Shown here one piece after another: positions 60,701 to 64,000 of a DNA stretch of 64,000 nucleotides. Position 1 is the stretch's first letter. Each line of letters begins with the position of its first letter. Source of the DNA: Rhynchopus euleeides. Its lineage: Eukaryota; Euglenozoa; Diplonemea; Diplonemida; Diplonemidae. Location: assembly GCA_963210315.1 (NCBI GenBank), contig OY723267.1, positions 1,674,001-1,738,000 of the forward strand. Direction: 5' to 3'. A program made the position numbers and the translations under genes. The notes beneath the pieces were generated by a model. The model had not been told where the DNA came from and did no database searches. It saw only the letters and a program-made list of their open reading frames with translations.

Positions 60701-63700
60701 GTGGGCAATGCCACTGCCAATGTTGCGATCTGTGCCATGGATGAGTGTGCGGCCACCTGTGCGACTTGTGAAGCGAAAGTGTGCTCTGCGGGTGGGCAGA
60801 CGTGCGAGGACCCGATGCCCTACTTCAAGGATCAAAGCGATTGGATCTGCGCCTGTCCTCCTCCGTCAAACGCCACACTTGTTGGAGGGTTGGCCGACTG
60901 CCGTGTCGACGAGTGCCAAATGCACGGTGTCACGTGCACTGCGGCTGGCCAGACCTGCAACGATCCTGATCTTCTTGTGGAGCACGACTGGGTGTGCAAC
61001 TGCCCGTCTCCCGCAACTGGCAGTGCGACAGCGCAGGTGTCTTCGTGTACCGTGGATGAGTGTGCAGTGCAGAACTGCGCGACGTGTGCCAATACAACTT
61101 GCAGTGCGCGCTCTCAAACCTGTTCCGACCCGAACCCGGACTGGAAGTCTGTCAACGACTGGGTGTGCACCTGCCCGCCGCCTTCGACTGGCAGCGCCGT
61201 TGCCAATGATGCACAGTGTATCATGGACGAGTGCTCTGTGCAGACCTGCCCGACTTGCGCGACGACGACGTGCAGTGCTGGTGGTCAGACGTGCATTGAC
61301 CCGAGTGCTTTGTACGAGGATACCAACGACTGGATCTGCGCCTGCCCTCCTCCTTCGAACGCGACACTTGTTGGTGGACTGGCAGACTGTCGCGTGGACG
61401 AGTGCAGCTTCTACGGAGGAACGTGCACGAACATTGGACAGACCTGCACAGACCCGGACCTGTTGAAGGAGCACGACTGGACTTGCAACTGCCCGCCGCC
61501 GTCGAGTGGTTCTGCCGTCGGTCAGGTTGCGACGTGCACTCTTGACGAATGTGCACTGACATGCCCCACATGCGAGATGGGGACTTGTGGAGGAGCGTCA
61601 CAGACCTGCACCGATCCGAACACCGACTGGAAGTCCCTGAACGACTGGGTGTGCCTGTGCCCGGCACCTTCCGTGGGCAATGCCACTGCCAATGTTGCGA
61701 TCTGTGCCATGGATGAGTGTGCGGCCACCTGTGCGACTTGTGAAGCGAATGTGTGCTCTGCGGGTGGGCAGACGTGCGAGGACCCGATGCCCTACTTCAA
61801 GGATCAAAGCGACTGGATCTGCGCCTGTCCTCCTCCGTCAAACGCCACACTTGTTGGAGGGTTGGCCGACTGCCGTGTCGACGAGTGCCAAATGCACGGT
61901 GTCACGTGCACTGCGGCTGGCCAGACCTGCAACGATCCTGATCTTCTTGTGGAGCACGACTGGGTGTGCAACTGCCCGTCTCCCGCAACTGGCAGTGCGA
62001 CAGCGCAGGTGTCTTCGTGTACCGTGGATGAGTGTGCAGTGCAGAACTGCGCGACGTGTGCCAATACAACTTGCAGTGCGCGCTCTCAAACCTGTTCCGA
62101 CCCGAACCCTGACTGGAAGTCTGTCAACGACTGGGTGTGCACCTGCCCGCCGCCTTCGACTGGCAGCGCCGGTGCCAATGATGCACAGTGTATCATGGAT
62201 GAGTGCTCTGTGCAGACGTGCCCGACTTGCGCGACGACGACGTGCAGTGCTGGTGGTCAGACGTGCATTGACCCGAGCGCTTTGTACGAGGATACCAGCG
62301 ACTGGTATTGCGCCTGCCCTCCTCCATCGAACGCGACACTTGTTGGTGGTTTGGCTGACTGCAGTTTCGACGAGTGCACGCTTTTCGGTGCCACCTGCAC
62401 TGCCAGCAACCAGAGCTGCCTGGATGTTGATCTGCTCGGCAATGGTGACTGGGAGTGTCTGTGCCCGTCTCCTGCTGTCGGGCGAGCCACAGCAGCTCCC
62501 TCCTCTTGTGTGATCGACGAATGTTCTGCCTCGTGTCCGACCTGTGCCGGCACAACTTGCACTTCCCAGAACCAGCTGTGTTCTGATCCCAACACCGACT
62601 GGAAGTCACTGCGCGACTGGACCTGTACGTGCCCGTCTCCACTTTCCGGCACTGCCACCCTCACTGCGGCTACCTGTACGATCGACGAGTGTACCACCAC
62701 GTGCCCGTATTGCGCTAACGGTGCCTGTGTTACCGGACAGACCTGTCACGACCCTGACCACGCCGACACCAACACCAGTAACTGGGTGTGTTCTTGTGAC
62801 CCGCCGACCCACAACTTCAAGGTTGCCGGCACAGCGCATTGTGAAATCGACGAATGCCGTGAGCATGAGGATACCTGCCATCACCACGGCCAGGTGTGTG
62901 TTGATCCGGATAAGACTCCGACGTCCCTCGGTGACTGGGTGTGCTTGTGTGTGCCCCCTGCTGTTGCCCCCTTCGTCAACACGACGGCTGCACCTGCGAC
63001 TTGCCACTACGCCGGAGAGTGTGAAGACAACAATGCTGTGATCGGTCAGCTGTGTGCTGCTGCTGGTCAGAACTGCTTCGACCCGGATCCCCATCCGACG
63101 AGTCCGGATGACTGGATGTGTGTTTGCATGGACCCGGCGAAGGGCGCCAATGCGACAGGCAAGGTTGCCACTTGCACCCTCGACCAATGCGTGGAGACTT
63201 GTTCCTCTTGTGCTGATGTTGGAGACGGGAACGGGAACGAATGTGCTTCTGCTGGCCAAAACTGTGTTGATCCCGACAAAGACGCCCTTGTTCTGCATGA
63301 TTGGTACTGTGCCTGTGTATCCCCTTACACACAAGTGGGCGGACCGACTCCAGTTTCCACCGGGAAGGCGACTTCATGCGAACTCGATGAATGTACGGCC
63401 ACGTGCCCGACTTGTGCAGGGTCCTCTTGCACCGGGGTCGGCCAGACCTGCACGGACCCCAACATTGATACAGGGTCAACTGGCGACTGGGTGTGTACTT
63501 GTCCATCTCCCGGGGTTGGGACGGCCACCGCACAGGCAGCGATCTGTATCTGTGAGGAGTGCATCCAGCACAACGCAACCTGCACCGCGGCGGGGCAGAG
63601 CTGCCAGGACCCGGATAACCTCTGCGCCTCTCCCAACGACTGGTTCTGCGAGTGTCCTCCGCCATCTGTATCGACACAAGTGGGTGGTCCCGCCATCTGC

Positions 63701-64000
63701 AGGTATCACGAGTGCGACGGATCTTCCAGCATATGCACGGCAGCGAAGCAGACGTGCACAGACCCTGACGACACGCTTTCGGGGAACTGGGTGTGCACCT
63801 GTGCTGCACCTCTATCCGGGACGGCGACGGGTGCTGCTGCCAACTGCACCATTGATGAGTGCGTGCAAGCTTGCCCCACATGCGCATCAACGACGTGCAG
63901 CGCAGCTGGGCAGAGTTGCCACGACCCTGACATCGATGACGCGTCGCTGGGGGACTGGGTGTGCACCTGTCCTTCACCGGGTGTCGGGTCTGCAACTGCC
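42779..64000 (+). CDS. giant secreted/surface Cys-rich protein: lectin domain, five vWA-like domains, EGF-like repeats (3' end outside window)
   Basis: One frame stays open from ATG 42779 to the window end, 7,074 codons without a stop or intron signal. Residues 1-20 (MSRLLLPAVLLCSLLGVDG) form a signal peptide, so the protein enters the secretory pathway. Order of parts: C-type lectin-like domain (about 140-327); Cys-rich modules of type CxxDxxCxWD...C (about 330-790); five vWA-like domains starting near residues 791, 1450, 2055, 2582 and 3108, separated by the same Cys-rich modules; then EGF-like modules from residue 3450 on, each of the form DEC...GQTC.DP...DW.C.CP.P..G.A. These domains bind glycans, proteins or metal, so an adhesion or recognition role at the cell surface is inferred. 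N-glycosylation sequons (SNAT, GNAT, ANTT) recur in the repeats. No transmembrane segment lies in the visible part. The start is set by the signal peptide; no upstream alternative looks better. I do not recognise a named homologue. Confidence 0.93.
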   Translation, partial: MSRLLLPAVLLCSLLGVDGRIPFGYKERVYFMGRLDCQSIHFVTGDCTCQTPLDQVVVRIDEGFQRRRDYLYCDTCKSNGVSYKYDRNLGVMTLTADPPITLDAFIKVLSTGVNFRSTSSSTKVRSVSWGYGSVPRNPDNGHMYKVFYMRDRNGGRCGRNECPWDYAQELCARKSNDQFGLVGYLATITSAQENEFIHTMHRRYYAYIGATDVGQEGTFKWVTGPEGCPTTYNTLQDGPKRSSCDLGYPLGILKDPCNGPDCQVGGTVVNSGYKRWQSGQPNEGGSSCSRYRDCRATGQDYLAMDRKGYWGDFSYYTRSIRYYICEWGGVGQLCMDEKDFGGSEELFLSCTRIRRKSSCLGAEPAGRCEWKKVGRRWRCRESGCHALEAKADCDGDFACDWDSVVRPAQCLPGYCQTHYQDADTCNADDLHPCHWYPNVPAPNSCQTLSCELIVDRCDCLHQHEHCFWDGAACLTLDSTVGCSRWYLDEAACHADLECSWNSNFPLPCVLSTCYHQCDKPTCLANGCHWTGVRCENDPTNCATLDKTACELSAKCTWSPFWALDACTEEVCRPMTDIPSCESLDVVAPLPCVVDVTSGDREFCDVSACEYIPGSLFPCKPKNCLHITSARCNEDSHCRWDAPVQIEPGTAPSTMVMYCKELLCEYSSQAACEADPELRCEWNLGTDSCDIRPCIDAVHEIQCSDDPRCMWDVKLIPARCVMTPCAMNGRTQGACIENEMCMWVRAITTDALSYCKFLDCSTLQEACQCFDNPTCTYNALTGECTQPQFTTCPDIDLGFLMDGSGSMGRSFGAHPHGFYALVSLLKQWVETVPLTGEDFTVGGNSIVRGRGFRISFTQFARAVPGPGVDHPLHCVIGQCANGHLSGRKDELLGELEWHRTHWQRSWTYLNAAMKDVAENTFDPAHSPPHRQHVVIIIADGGLTDFTGKPCSIRMAPCPSGNDRRWKPSYRQALLDAYDELMADNVVVFGIVMKRYKYRTAFDIDAEDKLTQLVSVPKEEHYLPLEVDEISDEVLNALCDPLSKFGKVVAPPANLSHLPCPVWGFENECNADAQCEWQTPALSKCEGDNSEGCPNLNCLHIPHEYKGLYTCNQCRLARAEITCGPTIIGGILGTCKPTHCIHCCNSTCCEADPLCGWVVADNTCERKVCEYDNPTACLADPNHLCDWNATTNSCELKYCEAVFVEGGCEKRSDLCEWDAGAGGAATPHECLKKDLCAEHTEGPCKLDTSCQWNCTSATCRASDCYFTSETDCKSEPECIWDTMGCRENHCVLNNDTALCDGSCNNCTWDTTTDPDHCREDLCKPLAEQPCTATTHCRWIGTECVEGYCTQFDDNVGACGADPRCEYRVDVTPSGCFPTQCTETHGGIPAHTLDSTTCTADPQCQTGTDAVGGYCEPMLCGDYTTPCDCNVRDPECYWDNVVGSCVHSSREACPDLDIAFLLGSSATLDDAFGAYHNGFQGMVEELLAFTNTATLTGEASGTASTATGGTMRLGFVQYGEQGSVYQCKNDGSGCAGCPQPGPSGPCTDGGFSGLRSEVENDLRWHQQNVMSAMDNYLPTALQAAVSLFATSPSHRQKVLIIVNDYTLEPQEPQKSTEIPALLTQLAGNSVHTFTVVLQKGALPTMLTLQAEGSFKPIASSPQDTHTTTLELRNLDTLLSSMCSPGSTFGAEITKLELATAPALPCASWGTELSCRADASCAWNPASPSCSGAGECANLNCRTLTTAQIGVFTCSECTLVAGSIQCTAGASYPASGSCEVNPCNNICTQPECEASPNTCTWAGNECQDVLCEYVTEGTCEQDTLCHWNASSTPQECDMQECLYFSSGTCNNDPLCEWDPTTDECVQTQPDCTTLTTAEDCNSHHSGKCEWDCATGTCGLRACVHSYQTECVADTACLWDDPATLCHAKRCLATVQATCIADTACEWTGTVCQTHACYDHASEFLCESDPQCMFSTSQCGICMPRVCDDTYGTSAADCTADPLGKHCQLDASTGLCVDLKCDDYNSYTSGPSCPCKDDSRCEFDQTVTPPKCKKLEYGNCPDIDVAIALDGSCTTNEYFGMHPNGFEGMLEAVRDWVRVAPLTGESASVGVGSTDSTKSMRFAISQFAQDVQVANCPTCACGTNALNINSGSTQCGKFSGVRSEIEADLMWHQSNGRTTPPCNPTLQQAVQWARSLFVESPPARTKALVVLVKGDATVEVTALRDALASVGVRVFGVKVTKGAIPTVHDTAIATKMMSNLVTPASASALVTGDLAAIHAEFEKFCNPAGHFGSIVTQGLVSTAQVKACVELGTTDSCNSRETCEWSSVAMVCQDHPCYPHCDEATCLADTPNNCMWDDTTHTCTKTVCEKIVLQGTCESNDDCQWDVTKSPPCTPVDCLAKTEADCDKHGAGCTWVSTTGTCEVTPCYHNASAPCVAEPGCEWDDACPDPADHICRVIPCSSAVHATVQGCNADLMCAWSTQSVCEKVPCAEFANEKCCVFHTECEWDVSGSPAVCVQKYCPKTYPSATMSASCEDDLQCMFNATSQTCIEKNCNDYAECVCRADPQCYWDATQATPSCRNAEYGECPLMDVVFLLDSSQNMALQFGRHPDGYFGVISALKAWMGLLPLTGEVGGQTSDPATVSGMRTAVVQFAGQKPEPLAGITGLASARMSPIGTGSGGRLTGSLPQVTGDLDWAETNQLGNPHVMLQKGLAKAGDVFDNLHLLNGRKRILIVITQGTIQDTASLNAARQVLADEQVEIFGVVIRRFPALTAADTEAEAELKKIASAPQDAYVQNIELDELRPLILDTLCKPDGAFGHLIVRTTNTQNGVHLPCPNYGSDAQACARDAGCIFDAATLVCIDSPCVHHCAEPNCTADTANLCAWNTTTDSCVKETICSHTTNETCVADTYGCSWDTARTPPCQERDCNERTESTCNNDPSQMCIWDPNASPFQCNIKPCWYVDSTNCTGDPACVWTTPSCGGPEVCKVRACVHTDQAACTGDLLCEWVSNACQVQPCAQYEAEGCCDRKDECKWATIAPVCLVEECTLLGDQPSCDADADCQFRANATGVQKCLPLDCSTFSERCPCNQRVNCYWKPTPAGGQCTSSGYGVCPTMDIGILLDSSTPMQQSFGSHPNGYEGVVEMLRSWAKGLPLNGEAGLLRTASVQDNGGVRMGLIQYSGDASGAAVSRSAPFLLPGGTQGLLSGLYTEVSADLDWHADNPLGGPALSSQSGLATALSTFAQASPLDGRKRVLFVISGSPIADTSSVAQQLSFLTHLGIETFGVVLRKGSSYTAGDTLAEQEMQKIVAAPSVDHVRSIEIADLPKLLSDMCDPNGPWGNLIGAPAPVPTTGQHLPCPDYTVKSSCDADVGCIWSDAGVSCEDHPCLKFCTEPECTAAASSNCSWNATDASCFKEPTPVCTCKYNTTDIAYNMGKCQADPLCLWDSSGQVCTFDECKSSDVCSTIGQTCNDPDPSPCSQGDWTCTCALPSTGSAVAQVASCVIDECSYTCPSCEAGKCTPGQYCSDPNTDAASLSDWTCICIAPATGVAQANTAQCVLDECTVTANCTTCERDACSSVGQTCNDPNVDATSISDWTCACQPPSNATLAGGPADCRVDECQPHLPGGICATAGQTCSDPDLLQEGDWVCTCAPPTTGAETGQVSGCQIDECSATCATCANGACTAGQTCDDPNHYDTSLSDWTCTCPPPSIGQATANTAECILDECRTVGCPTCAGSTCTAGSQNCFDPDTSSASLDDWQCVCNPPANATSLRGLANCSFDECELHRDTCTSVDQLCHDPNGLNQGDWQCLCASPFSGQATAQMANCSIDECAVQDCLTCANSTCASAGQICADADTAGSSLYSWECVCPAPSTGGAVANAAVCDLDECAITGCPTCEDGACAAAGQKCIDPQPYLSSTADWICACPPPSNATLVGGLADCRVDECTIDSAVCTNIGQTCTDPDLLKEHDWTCNCPPPSSGSAVGQVATCTLDECALTCPTCEMGTCGGASQTCTDPNTDWKSLNDWVCLCPAPSVGNATANVAICAMDECAATCATCEAGICAIGGQTCEDPMPYFKDQKDWICACPPPSNATLVGGLADCRVDECVLRAVTCTAAGQTCNDPDLLVEHDWVCNCPSPATGSATAQVSSCTVDECAVQNCATCANTTCSARSQTCSDPNPDWKSVNDWVCTCPPPSTGSAVANDAQCIMDECSVQTCPTCATTTCSAGGQTCIDPSALYEDTNDWICACPPPSNATLVGGLADCRVDECSFYGGTCTNIGQTCTDPDLLKEHDWTCNCPPPSSGSAIGQVATCTLDECALTCPTCEMGTCGGASQTCTDPNTDWKSLNDWVCLCPAPSVGNATANVAICAMDECAATCATCEAKVCSAGGQTCEDPMPYFKDQSDWICACPPPSNATLVGGLADCRVDECQMHGVTCTAAGQTCNDPDLLVEHDWVCNCPSPATGSATAQVSSCTVDECAVQNCATCANTTCSARSQTCSDPNPDWKSVNDWVCTCPPPSTGSAVANDAQCIMDECSVQTCPTCATTTCSAGGQTCIDPSALYEDTNDWICACPPPSNATLVGGLADCRVDECSFYGGTCTNIGQTCTDPDLLKEHDWTCNCPPPSSGSAVGQVATCTLDECALTCPTCEMGTCGGASQTCTDPNTDWKSLNDWVCLCPAPSVGNATANVAICAMDECAATCATCEAGICAIGGQTCVDPMPYFKDQKDWICACPPPSNATLVGGLADCRVDECVLHAVTCTAAGQSCHDPQFLVEHDWTCRCPSPATGSATAQVSSCTVDECAVQNCATCANTTCSARSQTCSDQNPDWKSVNDWVCTCPPPSTGSAVANDAQCIMDECSVQTCPTCATTTCSAGGQTCIDPSALYEDTNDWICACPPPSNATLVGGLADCRVDECSFYGGTCTNIGQTCTDPDLLKEHDWTCNCPPPSSGSAVGQVATCTLDECALTCPTCEMGTCGGASQTCTDPNTDWKSLNDWVCLCPAPSVGNATANVAICAMDECAATCATCEANVCSAGGQTCEDPMPYFKDQSDWICACPPPSNATLVGGLADCRVDECVLHAVTCTAAGQTCNDPDLLVEHDWVCTCPSPATGSATAQVSSCTVDECAVQNCATCANTTCSARSQTCSDPNPVWKSVNDWVCTCPPPSTGSAVANDAQCIMDECSVQTCPTCATTTCSAGGQTCIDPSALYEDTNDWICACPPPSNATLVGGLADCRVDECSFYGGTCTNIGQTCTDPDLLKEHDWTCNCPPPSSGSAIGQVATCTLDECALTCPTCEMGTCGGASQTCTDPNTDWKSLNDWVCLCPAPSVGNATANVAICAMDECAATCATCESNVCSAGGQTCEDPMPYFKDQSDWICACPPPSNATLVGGLADCRVDECQMHGVTCTASGQTCNDPDLLVEHDWVCNCPSPATGSATAQVSSCTVDECAVQNCATCANTTCSARSQTCSDPNPDWKSVNDWVCTCPPPSTGSAVANDAQCIMDECSVQTCPTCATTTCSAGGQTCIDPSALYEDTNDWICACPPPSNATLVGGLADCRVDECSFYGGTCTNIGQTCTDPDLLKEHDWTCSCPPPSSGSAVGQVATCTLDECPLTCPTCEMGTCGGASQTCTDPNTDWKSLNDWVCLCPAPSVGNATANVAICAMDECAATCATCEANVCSGGGQTCKDSLPFFKDQSDWICACPPPSNATLVGGLADCRVDECQMHGVTCTAAGQTCNDPDLLVEHDWVCNCPSPATGSATSQVSSCTVDECAVQNCATCANTTCSARSQTCSDPNPDWKSVNDWVCTCPPPSTGSAVANDAQCIMDECSVQTCPTCATTTCSAGGQTCIDPSALYEDTNDWICACPPPSNATLVGGLADCRVDECSFYGGTCTNIGQTCTDPDLLKEHDWTCNCPPLSSGSAVGQVATCTLDECALTCPTCEMGTCGGASQTCTDPNTDWKSLNDWVCLCPAPSVGNATANVAICAMDECAATCATCEAKVCSAGGQTCEDPMPYFKDQSDWICACPPPSNATLVGGLADCRVDECQMHGVTCTAAGQTCNDPDLLVEHDWVCNCPSPATGSATAQVSSCTVDECAVQNCATCANTTCSARSQTCSDPNPDWKSVNDWVCTCPPPSTGSAVANDAQCIMDECSVQTCPTCATTTCSAGGQTCIDPSALYEDTNDWICACPPPSNATLVGGLADCRVDECSFYGGTCTNIGQTCTDPDLLKEHDWTCNCPPPSSGSAVGQVATCTLDECALTCPTCEMGTCGGASQTCTDPNTDWKSLNDWVCLCPAPSVGNATANVAICAMDECAATCATCEANVCSAGGQTCEDPMPYFKDQSDWICACPPPSNATLVGGLADCRVDECQMHGVTCTAAGQTCNDPDLLVEHDWVCNCPSPATGSATAQVSSCTVDECAVQNCATCANTTCSARSQTCSDPNPDWKSVNDWVCTCPPPSTGSAGANDAQCIMDECSVQTCPTCATTTCSAGGQTCIDPSALYEDTSDWYCACPPPSNATLVGGLADCSFDECTLFGATCTASNQSCLDVDLLGNGDWECLCPSPAVGRATAAPSSCVIDECSASCPTCAGTTCTSQNQLCSDPNTDWKSLRDWTCTCPSPLSGTATLTAATCTIDECTTTCPYCANGACVTGQTCHDPDHADTNTSNWVCSCDPPTHNFKVAGTAHCEIDECREHEDTCHHHGQVCVDPDKTPTSLGDWVCLCVPPAVAPFVNTTAAPATCHYAGECEDNNAVIGQLCAAAGQNCFDPDPHPTSPDDWMCVCMDPAKGANATGKVATCTLDQCVETCSSCADVGDGNGNECASAGQNCVDPDKDALVLHDWYCACVSPYTQVGGPTPVSTGKATSCELDECTATCPTCAGSSCTGVGQTCTDPNIDTGSTGDWVCTCPSPGVGTATAQAAICICEECIQHNATCTAAGQSCQDPDNLCASPNDWFCECPPPSVSTQVGGPAICRYHECDGSSSICTAAKQTCTDPDDTLSGNWVCTCAAPLSGTATGAAANCTIDECVQACPTCASTTCSAAGQSCHDPDIDDASLGDWVCTCPSPGVGSATA
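43196..43760 (+). other. C-type lectin-like domain of the giant protein
   Basis: Residues about 140-327 carry WDYAQELCARK, GYLATITSAQENEF, YAYIGATDVGQEGTFKW, WQSGQPNEG, DYLAMDRKGYWGDF and YYICEW, the standard order of this fold. QPN replaces the classical EPN/QPD sugar-binding triplet, so carbohydrate specificity cannot be predicted. Several Cys beyond the canonical four suggest extra disulfides. Confidence 0.88.
45149..45910 (+). other. vWA-like domain 1 (intact MIDAS)
   Basis: Starts CPDIDLGFLMDGSGSMG, giving the full DxSxS metal-site motif. It continues with FRISFTQFA and HVVIIIADGGLTD and ends LCDPLSKFG. The only one of the five with a canonical metal site, so the best candidate for cation-dependent ligand binding. 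Confidence 0.85.
47126..47845 (+). other. vWA-like domain 2 (degenerate MIDAS)
   Basis: CPDLDIAFLLGSSATLDD has Gly where the first metal-binding Asp should be. The remainder (RLGFVQYGE, KVLIIVNDYT, closing MCSPGSTFG) keeps the fold pattern. Metal binding is probably lost. Confidence 0.8.
48941..49640 (+). other. vWA-like domain 3 (partial MIDAS)
   Basis: CPDIDVAIALDGSCTTNEYFG keeps DGS but has Thr in the last serine position and a Cys between. Ends FCNPAGHFG. HPNGFEGM and PLTGE match domains 1, 4 and 5. Confidence 0.8.
50522..51220 (+). other. vWA-like domain 4 (degenerate MIDAS)
   Basis: CPLMDVVFLLDSSQNMALQFG keeps D and the first S only. RILIVITQGTIQD and LCKPDGAFG follow in the expected places. 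Confidence 0.82.
52100..52784 (+). other. vWA-like domain 5 (degenerate MIDAS)
   Basis: CPTMDIGILLDSSTPMQQSFG, then RVLFVISGSPIAD and closing MCDPNGPWG. The distance between the starts of domains 3, 4 and 5 is 527 and 526 residues, pointing to duplication of a vWA-plus-Cys-spacer cassette. Confidence 0.82.
53126..64000 (+). repeat. EGF-like module region of the giant protein (about 66 modules, continuing)
   Basis: From residue 3450 to the window end the protein is a chain of 49-57-residue modules. Each starts DEC and contains GQTC.DP, DWxCxC, P.xGxA and a final Cys before the next DEC. The pattern resembles calcium-binding EGF domains, but the spacing is not a textbook match, so EGF-like is used loosely. 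Modules outside the 972-bp array are well diverged from one another. Confidence 0.8.
54740..62515 (+). repeat. 972-bp tandem coding repeat, eight units
   Basis: Units start at 54740, 55712, 56684, 57656, 58628, 59600, 60572 and 61544, each exactly 972 bp (324 codons). One unit has six modules of 56, 56, 49, 57, 57 and 49 residues, i.e. two diverged half-units of three modules (two long, one short). Units 1-7 are nearly identical at the DNA level, including synonymous sites; unit 8 diverges in its last module (from about 62,300). All length is conserved in frame. This is coding satellite growth by unequal exchange. Confidence 0.95.

Noticed and set aside
54876-62513. Repeated 250-280-codon plus frames and 202-codon minus frames in the 972-bp array
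   Set aside because: They recur every 972 bp only because the DNA repeats; the DEC-GQTC frame carries the conserved cysteines.

Overview
The window reads as nuclear DNA of a unicellular eukaryote with very low gene density. In 64 kb there are two convincing host genes, both intron-free as far as visible: a 293-residue protein kinase (4408-5289) and the first 7,074 codons of a giant extracellular Cys-rich protein (42779 to the window end). The rest is C- and G-run-rich intergenic DNA packed with mobile elements. Uninterrupted genes, strongly pyrimidine-rich leaders ending in CAG, and a LINE with APE, RT and RNase H domains would suit a euglenozoan such as a diplonemid or kinetoplastid relative, but this is inference; no rRNA, tRNA or spliced-leader gene was found to settle it.

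Layout. 1-4340: gene-free DNA with a degenerate GC-rich reverse-transcriptase-like fossil on the minus strand. 4408-5289: kinase. 5290-11715: low-complexity DNA holding one small inverted-repeat element (8007-8920, 8-bp target duplication). 11716-18717: five inverted-repeat elements end to end. Four of them (568, 2667, 434 and 1177 bp) are separated and flanked by the same hexamer CCTAGG, as expected if each inserted into CCTAGG and duplicated it. The second encodes a DDE-type transposase-like protein. 19841-20657: an AT-rich, almost wholly palindromic element. 28196-29662: another inverted-repeat element carrying a 41-bp satellite. 32743-37311: a LINE with one frameshift, lying between 20-bp perfect terminal inverted repeats. 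37678-38529: an element with a 9-bp target duplication.

A common theme links the elements. Each family has its own short self-complementary word repeated many times in its arms (TACGTA, CGTACG, CATATG, GGTACC, ACATGT, GTCGAC, and AATATT with GGAACG). A 50-60-bp G/C hairpin repeat is found inside three of them.

The giant gene starts with a signal peptide and a C-type lectin-like domain. Five von Willebrand A-like domains follow, separated by Cys-rich modules; only the first keeps a canonical metal site. Then come more than 60 EGF-like modules, including eight tandem 972-bp (324-residue) units of very high similarity. It is probably a cell-surface or secreted adhesion or recognition protein. 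Its 3' end is outside the window.
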